From: Dendrolimus kikuchii
Taxonomy: Eukaryota; Arthropoda; Insecta; Lepidoptera; Lasiocampidae
Assembly (NCBI GenBank): GCA_019925095.2
Contig: CM034392.1
Location: 9,105,887 to 9,169,886 of the forward strand
Direction: 5' to 3'
Length of the DNA stretch: 64,000 nucleotides
In this document: positions 1 to 10,424 of the stretch, piece after piece
How positions within the stretch are numbered: the stretch's first letter is position 1
Layout: the number at the start of each line of letters is the position of its first letter
Translations under genes and position numbers: made by a program
Notes under the pieces: model-generated
Seen by the model: the letters and a program-made list of their open reading frames with translations, nothing else
Database searches by the model: none
Told to the model about the DNA's origin: nothing

Positions 1-600
1 CTGCACGGAATGCGACGCGACGCGGCCACAGCTCAACCGATAGCCGTGGAACGTTACAAAATGGTGGACGATCTTACGACATCTCCACCTAAACGCAGCG
101 CCTGTCATCGCACGAAAACGAGGCGGATGACGAGTTCTCACGTATGCCGAGGGTCTACTTTCACTCGAAACTTGCCCGTATTACTTTTTTTACGCATTAC
201 ATACCTGAACAGACACGCAGTCCTTGATTTTCGAGGCGAGGACGGGAGGTTCCGTGTCATCCGAACTGGTGGTAGGAAAAATCGGCAGTAATTCGCCTCG
301 AGATGACAAGCACAGTCTACAAACACGATCATAGTTCACATTCATTGTAAATAAACACTATTTTGATGGTTTCCACGACGTTTAAAAGAGAGACGCCATG
401 TCAGCACGAGCACTTCAACACAAAGCACTGAACATCGTTCTTGCTAGAGCACGAAAGCCGCTGATGTGATGATGAGCACGAGAAGTCGATAGGTTCGGCC
501 GGAACGGCTGGGTCGAGTCGCCGACCACCTGTCGTTCTGCGCATGTGCGCGTAAAATGGCGTCAGGTTGTCCAACATAACAAACACAAAATTTAGTTCAT
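1..600. other. GC-elevated block at window edge, unassigned
   Basis: This block is visibly richer in G+C and CpG than the AT-rich DNA that follows from about 600. Short open frames exist on both strands (for example 10-291 plus and 401-586 minus), but none gives a protein I recognise. It could be a promoter or 5' exon region of a gene outside the window, or part of a repeat. No splice structure could be fixed. Confidence 0.3.
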
Positions 601-2328
601 GTCAGAAAAAGCAAACATTTTTAATTCCATGTTTTGTTTTAAAAATAACAAGTTATTTATTCCCTTAAGTACGAAAAAATATGAAATATGTATTATTTTC
701 AATAGATTATTCTTAAAAGCAGATAAGAAGATTCAAGAAGCGTCTGCTTTCAGTAAATTACGTTTTCATAGATAAATCTGTAATATTTTTTTATGGGACT
801 ACATGCGAGATAATCGTAATTGTTATATATTTTGCGATATTTCCATTATATCTTTAACACGGAAAAAAATTAGATGATTTATATTCACGTTTTTGGTATA
901 ACGTGCACTGAATTTTATCTCTTACATAATTTTTAACAACAAATATATAGCGTCAAAAACTGATACTTAATATATTTTACTATAACATATCCTAAGTAAT
1001 AACTATTTAAATTGTGTTTAGGAAGTTTATTATATATGGAGAATATTAAATTACTTATAGCTAAACTATATAAATACAAAAAGAGTTCTTGACGACGTCT
1101 ACGTAATATTTTTTCTAGTCTTTTTTCATCTTGTTTTCAAAATATTTAAATGCAACTGTAAATAAAATTAGAATTTACTCAATCTATGTTACTCAGGATA
1201 ATGTAAGGATTGTGGTTATATCAGTCATATCATATTTAAGTTTCACATTTAAAATTTTGAGTAGAATATTCACACTCATAAATATTTGAAGCCGATTAAT
1301 TTTAAACAAAGAAATATAAATAAATTACATTCCACCTTTAGGGTAATCCGAGAGGCCTACAAATAAAAAAAATTAAAGTTAAGACCAACCTTAAAACTGT
1401 CTGAAGGTCAAGTGATGGTTAAATAACTTTCGCGGCGTAAGTTTAACGGTAAAAACAAAAAAGAAAAGAAAATATTATGTTACTATCTGTATTAAATATT
1501 TTAAACCTTATCTTTAGCCAGTTATTGGTTCAGCAGGGATTTAATTAAAAGTATACATTTTTTTATTTGTGTATCTTTTCTTTGCATAAGATTCTCTAAT
1601 AATAAAATTTAAATAAATGAATCAAATAACCACTTTAATTTATACTACAGACAAATAAGTTTAATGGATGTTTATAACATTCGTTAAACTTAACTTTCCC
1701 AAAATTAAGTCACAAATAATAATAATTTATTATTGTGATAAGGTATCAGTAGTCCCAAGTTGATAAGATCATTTCTGTGCACTGTATATATAGTACATCC
1801 AATTGTTTCCTATACCTGCATTGTGTAGTTGACAATCAGTCTGTCTCTTTCTAAGCTCTTCTAAACTGGTTCTTTGGGGCGCCAATTTCAAATTACAGAC
1901 AAAAACCAACCAACTTCATATCTTCATAATGGTAGCGGGAAATTTTAAAACTTTTAAAAGTTAGTAATTATTATGCGAAAAATTTGCGTAATTAATTACT
2001 GTTTGTAAAGGTTACAAGTTCGTTACGTTTATTAAAATTCTTATTGATATTGAATTCATATGAAAAGATAATGTTGGTTCGTTTTGATTTAAGTAAATAA
2101 AGAACCAACATAAATTAATGTAATGTACCTATCAAACATGTCGTGTGCAAGTAAAAATTAAGCCGGCAAGTAAGAAATGAAACAAAATATTTATAAAAGA
2201 TATTTTTAAATCGTCATTTTCATAAGTTTCGAAGTTACACTTACAGTTAGCCTAGAAGGCATCCTGCACTACGTGTATTAAGATTTAATCTCCTATCCAG
2301 GACGCTCTGTTTCGTCAATACTATTTTT
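601..2328. other. AT-rich non-coding DNA
   Basis: I see no gene, RNA gene or recognisable repeat here. Stops are frequent in all frames and A/T tracts are common. Confidence 0.5.
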
Positions 2329-2560
2329 AACCGATTTCAAAAAAGAGTTCTCAATTTGATTGGTACGTTTTTTCTACATGTACATCGATTACGCTGAGAT
2401 TTATGACCCGATTTACGTGATTCTTCTTTAGTTTGATGCGGAATAGTTGCCATTTGGTCCTCTAAAAATTTAACATAGTTCGTCCCAGTAGTTTCCATTT
2501 TATGAATATTTTTGGGACCTATATTTTTTAAGGTGCGCGGCACTTTTCGTAAGCCTACTC
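2329..2560 (+). repeat. Lepidoptera-type interspersed repeat opening with AACCGATTTCAAAA
   Basis: The segment opens with AACCGATTTCAAAA. It then runs through phrases such as ACCCGATTTACGTGATTCTT and AGTTGCCATTTGGTCC, which I recognise from a very common lepidopteran repeat. A diverged relative opens at about 12844 with AACCGACTTCAAAAAGG. Class is not determined and the boundaries are approximate. Confidence 0.5.
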
Positions 2561-2597
2561 ATGCTAGACACTAAAAAGTAACAAATAATAAAAATTA

Positions 2598-2935
2598 CGT
2601 TTAAAAAAACCGACTTCAAAAACAATATAGTATAATATAACTTAACAAAGATTTTTGACTAAGTATTTATTTATTTTATTAAGAGACAAAATAATATTAA
2701 AAAAAATTAAATCTTGAAGTCGGTGCTAAGTAAACCATAAAAATTACAATATTTTGCAACATTTTGTTGTTATAACAGTGTATATGGTAATTTTTATGGT
2801 TTGCTCGGCACCGACTTCAAGATGTAGAAAATTTTATATTATTTTGTCTCTTAACAAACTAAATAAATTTTTAGTCAAAAATCTTTATTAAGTTATTTTA
2901 TACTTTATAGTTTTCGAAGTTGGTTTTTATAAACG
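2598..2935. repeat. Foldback (palindromic) MITE, about 338 bp
   Basis: The two halves are inverted copies. The left end CGTTTAAAAAAACCGACTTC mirrors the right end GAAGTTGGTTTTTATAAACG. Inside, blocks such as GAAGTCGGTGC, AAACCATAAAAATTAC and AAGAGACAAAATAAT recur inverted on the other side. The centre is at about 2757-2785. It has no coding capacity. A foldback MITE or another hairpin-forming non-autonomous element fits. Confidence 0.8.
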
Positions 2936-3338
2936 ATTTTTTTTTCTTAATAAAATTGACGCACATTCTACTTACTGTTCAAGAACCTCCTGCTAATGTG
3001 GGGCACATTCCTAGCTAGATTTATATACCTACTAAAACATCCCAGAGTTCCTTCTTTCGCCATGGACTAAAGTCGCGGAAACATAATAATTGCATTGTGG
3101 ACGCCTTAACCCTAGCTAACGTCAGCCCACCCGTAACAGAGAGCGGGCCTCTCCTTGGCGGAAAGCAATTGAAGCACCCGGCATCCCAGATTCTCTCTAG
3201 GGGAAAGAAGCATACGCGAAACACACACGTCACAGCGGCCTTTTTGCGGGTGTCGGCTGGCGTTTACAGATTTTCTCTATTTCTTTCTTTTTCATATAAG
3301 ATATAAAGCCGTGGTAATGTGTCTCATTCAAACGACGT
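2936..3338. other. Unassigned segment with a GC-rich core
   Basis: A GC-richer core lies at about 3040-3260 with short open frames on both strands and no recognised product. It sits just before an R1-type 3' fragment, so it may belong to the same or a neighbouring mobile element. Confidence 0.25.
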
Positions 3339-3339
3339 A

Positions 3340-3612
3340 GGTGCCAATCCTGTCCGTTCGGACTGGATGTAAATGCGCCGGTGAACACGCAGCCCGGACA
3401 TGAGACGTATTAAGGAACGGCCAGGGTTTTAGTTGGTATCCCCGACCCGGATAGCAATAGCATTTCTGCGAGTATGCCAGTGTCACTCCGAATTGCCGAA
3501 TCCCACACGCCCCATCGTAATTCCTCCGCGGTGGTTTATCCTCAAGCTAATTTCACCTGGATTAAAAAAGGTGCCAGTCCTGGACTGGGAGCGTGCACCA
3601 TCTAGTTTTTTG
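3340..3612 (+). mobile_element. R1-type non-LTR retrotransposon 3' UTR fragment
   Basis: This shares an ordered series of phrases with 28430-28610 and with the 3' flank of the R1-like frame near 48840: GTTTTAGTTGGTATCCCCGA, GCAATAGCATTTCTGCG, GAATCCCACACG, then CCTCCGCGGTGG and a short A-run followed by GG. No coding part is present, so it is a 5'-truncated copy. Assignment to R1 rests on the copy near 48.1-48.95 kb, which retains an R1-like protein tail. Confidence 0.6.
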
Positions 3613-5635
3613 ATATAATCTGCATATTGTTACATTCACCGTGTACTAATGCTGAAGGCAACATTGAGATGGAATCTACTTATCTTGTCTCTGTACCTTC
3701 TGTTTCATTTTACTGTACGAATTCAGACTCACCTTTTATATTATATCAAATAGGAACGTCATTTGGTTGTTGCAAACACTAATATTAAAACAGCAAAGGG
3801 GTCCCTTTTGAGCATTTCCATTTAATTATTTTGTCACAAATGGTTAACACTATCGTAGAAGCAATTAATTGGTAATTTATCAAGAATACTATTCCATTAT
3901 GTTATATTATACTTATTTTACACATTACATAAGGTTCTCATCACCTCGTCCGGTTTCGTTTCGTTCGTACACTGCGAGTGACACTATATGTGGTCACTGA
4001 AGTCTATCACATGCGACTGCAGGTTGTTATAGGCCTTTAACCCCTTTTGCTCCTGTGTGTTCTTTAAAGAGAGGTGCGTCTTAACTGTAATGGTTCCTGG
4101 GTACAAATTCAGCTTTCGTCCCCTTATCGATAGCAAAAAAATACAATAAAAATGTTATAATCAATTATTAAAGCTATGTTACCATTTTGATAAAAAACTG
4201 AAACTTCATATCCGTCTGTCGTCGCATAATATGTGCAAGCATAAGGCCATACGCTTGGCTTGCGCCCCATGGGTACCTGCGCCCGGATGCTACTCATTTC
4301 TTGCACCACTCAGTCTGGGTAAGCCCTAGCTCTCGGCCCTGAGTAAGGCAGCACAGTGACTAGGTCTCCGCACTACCTTCTTAGTACATATGGGGGTTGT
4401 TTTAAGGAATTACTAATAATATGAGGAGATGTACTCGCAATCCTTTACGACATTAAGCATTTTTGAGCCTATCTCTCATATCGGGATTTCGTAAATGCGA
4501 CCTGGGCAAATATATGTTTGCAACGTTCATAACATAATGGGTTACCGCAAACCCTCTTCCAATTCGTTTGTCACGGACATGATTGGCGTTGTTGGTGCAG
4601 AAGTTCATGACGTGATTTTAAAAACTTGTTTTCTAATTATTATACTAGATATAAGATTAGGTATATTTAATGGAGAAAATAAAACCAATCTTATCTGCAT
4701 CAATAACGGCGATAAGTATATATTTTCTATATTGCCATTGGAGCACGTTCATGGAGTAATTATAGTTTTAATCATGCTGAACTATGCAAAAATTAATTGG
4801 TGCACAAAACATTACGTACATTAGGTACATTTTTAATTATTACGATATCGTGAGAGGAGACCACGGCATCCTCCCCACGTTGCTTTCCTACAATGGCCAG
4901 AACCTAACGATGCGCGATGGCAAGATGTTCAATTCGATTGATTCCATTGTTCAAAGACCTTGATGTTTACTTTATTGTTTTCACTTGTAGTCGAAGATTC
5001 GAGTTCGATTCGTATGCCGGACGATCGAGCCGAATAAAGTAAAATTGATTCGAAACAGTCGGTAAACATCTAGATTGTTTAGTCGCGAATCGAGTCGATT
5101 GTGGACTGGATTGTAATTTTTGGTCGACTGTTATTATTTTCATTGTTTAAACTCTTAGATCATATAGACGTCTAAACTATTCGAAATCGCGACAGCAATG
5201 TGCAATTTCACGTTTGGGGTTAGCGGTGGGTAACCCCGAAATTTCAACAACGTAGCCATGCGGCTATTAGTGATTTATTAGCCGGCTATAAAAACCTACT
5301 GATGGCTATTTGGTTAATAATTGAATATTCGCCAATCGACCGCTAACGTGCTGTAAACTTGTAAGTTGTTTAAATATTAGACAAATATTACCCGGATGGC
5401 GAAGGGGTTGACAACTTAGCCGTGCCTATTTTGTGAACAACCATCAATTAGCTGGCTTTTACAATAGCTATCAATCTCCAGTCGCAGGCAAGACATCATA
5501 ATATACAAACGATGGCAATGAGAGCACGACGTGACGACTCTTATCCCCGATATGGTACCTACATTTTAAGGTATAAAACAGCGCAGCATCGTGCCTTCAT
5601 CTCAATGTCACTATTTAAAGTCATAATATTAGAAA
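3613..5635. other. Unassigned intergenic DNA
   Basis: I recognise no gene. An open frame at 4495-4824 plus encodes 109 residues of low-complexity hydrophobic protein with no known motif, and is probably chance. A 4880-5420 stretch is slightly GC-richer, with repeated GATTCGA-type phrases. It may be an old repeat. Confidence 0.35.
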
Positions 5636-5639
5636 TCTA

Positions 5640-5890
5640 TCAATATTCTTCTTTGCCAGGTGGTAGGGCATTTGTCCGACTGGATGGCTACCACCTCTGG
5701 TCTAGAGTATGCCGCTATAACAACCTTGTGTTGTGTTCCGGCGTTAATGACCAGGTTCCAGTCTCCTTTAAGAGAACAGCAGCGCATTTGTAGCACTTTT
5801 GGTGTTGCAAATGTCCATAGGCGATGGTAACCGCTTTCCATCAAGTGGGCCGTCTGCCTGTCTGCTGAACTCCTGCAATAAAAAATAAAA
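5640..5890 (+). repeat. Short repeat with CR1-like 3' tail (copy 1)
   Basis: This belongs to the same family as inverted copies at 17223-17516, 38868-39182 and 43460-43670. Shared phrases include GGTGGTAGGGCATTTGTCCG, GGATGGCTACCACC and GTAACCGCTTTCCATCA. It ends TCCTGCAATAAAAAATAAAA. The last roughly 80 bases also occur at the 3' end of the CR1-like element near 31337-31415, so it is either a SINE using that LINE's tail or a 5'-truncated LINE. Confidence 0.7.
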
Positions 5891-6733
5891 AATGCAGATG
5901 TATTTTGTGACAAGTGAAATAAAACAATGAATATCAGATTATTATGATTTTATTCACAAGCAACATTTATTGCCACGGATCACATCAAAAAATGTGGCAA
6001 ATCTAAATATTATTACAGTGTCTTTACTATACAAATTATCATAAAATATCTATACAAATAACATATTACAACATGATACGTACACTCAAGTAGAGCTTTT
6101 GATGAAATACGTTAGTGTTACAGGTTTTTTTTTATATGTTGATAAGAATTCAATTGTGCGGATTGTGCGAATATTTTAGGTTTGTATTCTAGAACAATTT
6201 AAAATTGATTAAATAGAACAAACAAAAAAAAGAAACTCAGTTGTAAATTAACGCTTGATGTAAGTAATATTTAAAGAAATAAATTCGGATTTTTCAGATT
6301 ATCAAAGATAACTATGTCAATTTTCTACTAATAAATAGTAAAATAAAAAATATCTCCTTAGCCTTAGCTTAGCCCGGCCAGCATAGGTACGTTTCCGAGT
6401 TGCCAGTTTTCTGTGTAGCCTATGGAAGAAAATGCCATATGCTCAGTATTCTACATATAAATAGTTTCGGGTAACATTCTTTTTATTTAAATCTCAAAGT
6501 ATCTCGGACAATGTAGTATGTAATTTTGTTTTATTAGAATTTATGTTAATTAATTGTTTACAGAAATTAGCAGGAAAATACTGTGGTGATTGCCAAGAAG
6601 ATAGTATATCTTCTCAAGTTAAGAAGGTTCTGGATAATGTAATATTTAATCACGCGAATGTTTATGATTATTATAACCATAAAATAATCAAAATACGCCT
6701 CAACGCCAAAAATTATTGAAGGTCCTGAGTGGA
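5891..6733. other. AT-rich non-coding DNA
   Basis: Nothing recognised. No frame has coding character. Confidence 0.45.
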
Positions 6734-6734
6734 G

Positions 6735-7440
6735 TCCTTTCAACTTTACTCCTACTTTCCGTGTATCCCTACCGATAGCCGACAGTCTTCAGCTACTTGG
6801 TGTCGATAACACAATCTCTAAATTATGGCTCCTATATACAGTCTGTTGTTCACCTGGCTGGCAAAAAGCTAGGGATTCTATCAAAGGTGAGGCAGTACTT
6901 CACACCACTTCAATTGCTGAATCTTTATCAAGCACAAGTATGGTCTTGTATGAAGTACTGCTCTCATCTTTGGGATGGCTCAGCTAAATACCAGTTAGAG
7001 ACACTCGAGTCAATAGAGAAAAGAGCTAGGAAACTGATAGGCAATAACCGATTATTCGACGAGAGGCTTCAGAGCCTAAGTCATCCACGGAAAGTCGATA
7101 GGATACACTTCGGGGAGTGTGCCACGGAATTACATGAATTGGTTCCTCCCTCACCATTCTACCACCGGACAAGCAGACGTAAGCACTCACGCCACCGATA
7201 TATGGTGGAAATACCAACAAAGCGGACGAAACTCTATGCTTCCTCTTTCATCATACGCACCGCTGAAGAGTGGAAGTCTATACCGTCATCTGCTTTTCCT
7301 GAAGAATTTAATCTAAGTCTCTTTAAGTCTCGCGTGAACAGATATCTTCTAGGTAAGCGTGCTCCACCTTAGACTGCATTTCCGCCTGACGTCAGGCGCA
7401 ATGTCAGTCAATCGCGAACCTATTCATTATAAATAAAAGG
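6735..7440 (+). pseudogene. CR1/Jockey-like reverse transcriptase, C-terminal fragment
   Basis: The main open frame (6797-7372, 191 aa) carries the region downstream of the RT catalytic core of a CR1/Jockey-group non-LTR retrotransposon. It has KKLGILSKVRQYFTP, LYQAQVWSCMKYCSHLWDGS and a final VNRYLLGKRAPP. A frameshift near 6820 separates it from upstream coding phrases (IADSLQLLGVD, about 6775-6807) in another frame. The endonuclease and RT catalytic motifs are absent, so this is a 5'-truncated dead copy. Related C-termini occur at 56063-56257 (plus) and 62397-62620 (minus). It ends in a short AATAAAAG tail near 7430. Confidence 0.85.
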
Positions 7441-9784
7441 TGGCCTACCACCAACGTTTTATAAGAGTACATGTCTCTCGTTATAGTTGATTTAAATTTA
7501 CCCTAAATTCACACCTGTTATCCCGGAAAAAATAGGCACCAAATTTTGTTACAATATCTGTATTAAACCGAGTAATCATAAATGACCAAGGAAGAAATTT
7601 CCAGTTTTTACAACTAGATCAAAATCAGGGCCGTGCGTGATTTTTCATGTAAACCAGCCCTAGTCATTCGCTTGGTGCTTGATGTCATTTACGTCTATCG
7701 TAAACCGTATGTTGCCGTGTGTGAAATTGTGGACATAAAGTATGATGCTTCGTAGCAGCTTTCAATTTCTGAGTAGGTATAAAAACCGGTCGAGAACTTA
7801 GTTAGATGCTAATACAACATATACATTATAATACATTATTATTAAAAATAGTAAATACTAGTGTTTTATGCAGTTCAATATTAACAGAGAAATTACATTT
7901 CTCGATAGAGTAAGTGATTTGGGGATTTTAATAAAAAATAACTAATCTTTAAAACGTTATTTAGGAAAGCTAAATAATTATTTACAATACTGACAGTTTA
8001 TCAATGTGTCAAACAAAAGACAAATAAGAAGTGTTTAAACAAGAGTTGAAAGATCAGAAAATGATTACATGTGCACTCCCTACAGTTGTTTGAAAAGTGT
8101 AACGTGCGTCTATAACCGGAAATATAATTAACACGCGACGCCACCAGCTTCCACGTGATGCGTTCAAGTCAATTCAAAATGTACCTACTATGACTAGAAA
8201 CACATTATAAACACCCGATACGACGTGACGCGATCTCTTCGTTCCATATCATGACGATTTTAGGGGTAAAAACGCCACCCGACGTGTCGCGCGTAGTATG
8301 TTTTTGGATGAAAACAGTCATGGAACGTGTTCTTTATATATTGTTGCACATTTGACAGATGAACAATTAATTGACATTGTCAAGCGATATCCTAGTTTTC
8401 TAACTTCAGAAATAGCCGTGGTGACGTGACGCCAGGTGTTGTTAATGTAATATAACGGTACGCGTCTTTTGTCGTAGAGTTTATTATTATTATGATTATG
8501 TTTCTGCCTTAAAATAGTTTGTTAACGGTTTCAAATCGAGTTGCAAACTTATATCTGAGCTTGAAACAGACTTACAAATATTTGTGTACACACAACGTGA
8601 AAATAATCAATTTCCACTACATCATCCGAAATCGATAGTTACAGGTGGCGTAGATTTGTATTTTGAGTCAGTTGTACGAAATTGTTTTTCTTTTTTTTTG
8701 CAAACAGCCTAGGTATTTTGAGCTGAGCTATTAACTAAGTAGAAATATTTTACAATGAAATTTCGCACACACTCTTTCTTCAAACATTTTAAATTTACAA
8801 TACATTAAATATTATTAAATGCACAATTTATATAATATTTGTATACACCATTTTTTATATGAAGTGTTCGAACATTAGTATTTATTCATACATATTGGTC
8901 CACAACCACTCATTTAAGCTGGTAGACATTTCAAATTTTCCACTCTTCAAGAATCAGTAGAATGGCATCATAATATTTTTTTAAAATTTAAGCCTTGGTC
9001 ACACGATCAAATTAGCAGTTTTGGTCAGTTTTCATGGTACAACTAAATTACATAATCTAAAGAACTTAATTGACAGCGATTGTTTCTGTACTATTCCACG
9101 ACGTACTTAGGTATGTGGAGCAGTTTAATGAAAGAGAAAGTAATTTCCATACATATGATTAATACATTAAAATGCATGTATATTGAGCAACATTAAAATA
9201 ATAAGGGAGCCTGCAGTGACATCAACTGAGATACTTTATATGAACCTACAGAACGTCGCACTCATAGATTTTGTACGACTTATAACGTCATAAGTAGGTT
9301 CAAATAAAAGGAGTCATATAGTGCATTCATTATTGTTGGAAATGTAATTAAAATTATTTATATCAGAACATTTTAAAAGTTAGATGATAAGATGTTATTT
9401 GAACCCTTATTCTTTTATATGTGAAAATATTGGAATTTATTGTGATATGTGTGCGCTTCTCTATTGAAAAAACTGCCCCAGAAAAAATAGTCGAGTGATG
9501 ATTGTCAAAAATAAGTCATCAATTGTCCAGTAAATAACTGCACCAAAACTGAATCCTAAATGGTGTATAGGCTGATTTACATTAATCCAGCTACTGACAT
9601 GGGGAGCGGACTGACTTCAAATATAATACATGAAATTGTATTATTGTTATCATGTAATTATATGTAATTTATATTATTATAGTCTATTTAATTATGTATA
9701 TCTATATTAGTTTATTATTGTTATTATTTTGTTTTTTCTTTAATTACGATTGAATTAGTTGTAATATAGTTAAACCAGCAAATA
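7441..9784. other. Unassigned AT-rich DNA with a CpG-richer patch
   Basis: No gene is recognised. The 8130-8440 part holds several CpG-rich motifs of the type CGACGTGACGC (near 8131, 8222, 8278 and 8421) in otherwise AT-rich sequence. I could not close this into a TIR element. The rest is plain AT-rich DNA. Confidence 0.35.
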
Positions 9785-9950
9785 TTATTTAATTTTTCTT
9801 GTAATGTCTCCTTGGACAACGGGTTGCCTGGAAGAGATTGCTATAAGCGATAAGGCCGCCCATTTTTCTAATGGATTATATTAAATTTCTAGGTTTAAGT
9901 TATGGTGAACAATAAAGAGTTTTCATTAATTAATTCATTCATTCAAAATA
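9785..9950 (+). mobile_element. L2/CR1-group LINE 3' tail with ATTC repeats
   Basis: This contains GGTTGCCTGGAAGAGATTGC, GCGATAAGGCCGCC and GGTGAACAATAAAGAG, and ends in ATTCATTC. The same order occurs inverted at 13478-13660, downstream of an RT C-terminus, and in variant form at 50455-50640 and 52370-52485. It is a 5'-truncated LINE end with no coding part. It lies downstream of the Rab26 stop, in opposite orientation to the gene. Confidence 0.75.
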
Positions 9951-10182
9951 TTTAATCGGGAATATTGAAGACAGTCAGACTTGGTAGCATTTTACTGACT
10001 TGATATCAATTTACACGATGCCAATATGACGTCAGCACAGGCTTCCTTCGAATTTGAAGTCAGTAGCTGTATCAAGATAAAGCAGCCTTTACGTTGGAAA
10101 TCAAAATCTCGATTGTATGTATAAACCTTTACATCTTTAGTCTTAGCGTGGATTTAAAATGGCGGGAGATTCGAAATTCGAT

Positions 10183-10424
10183 TTACGAACACGGCGGGCA
10201 CGAAGACCTCTGTTCCTGAGACGGCTGCGCGCGCACTGCAAGCCTCGAGGGGTCGACGGGGTTCGCTTTGGCAACGAGCGAGCGCGCCACGTGTGCGAAC
10301 GCGGCTTCGACGTTCAGGCCGGTTTTGGCTGAAGTCTCCATGAACGCGACTTCGTATTCCCTCGCCAAGCGCTGCCCCTCCTCCCGCCGCACGGCCCTCT
10401 CTAAGCCGCTATCCGATTTGTTTC
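10183..10424 (-). CDS. Rab26: Rab26 coding exon 5 (last)
   Basis: The acceptor is TTGCAG before 10424. The first two bases complete Gly185. The exon encodes G4 NKSD, G5 ETSAK, the last alpha helix and the hypervariable tail, and stops with TAA at 10183-10185. It is markedly GC-richer than its introns, as expected for a conserved exon here. Confidence 0.93.

Noticed and set aside
4495..4824. 109-codon open frame
   Set aside because: Hydrophobic AT-rich composition, no known motif, no splice context. It is probably chance.
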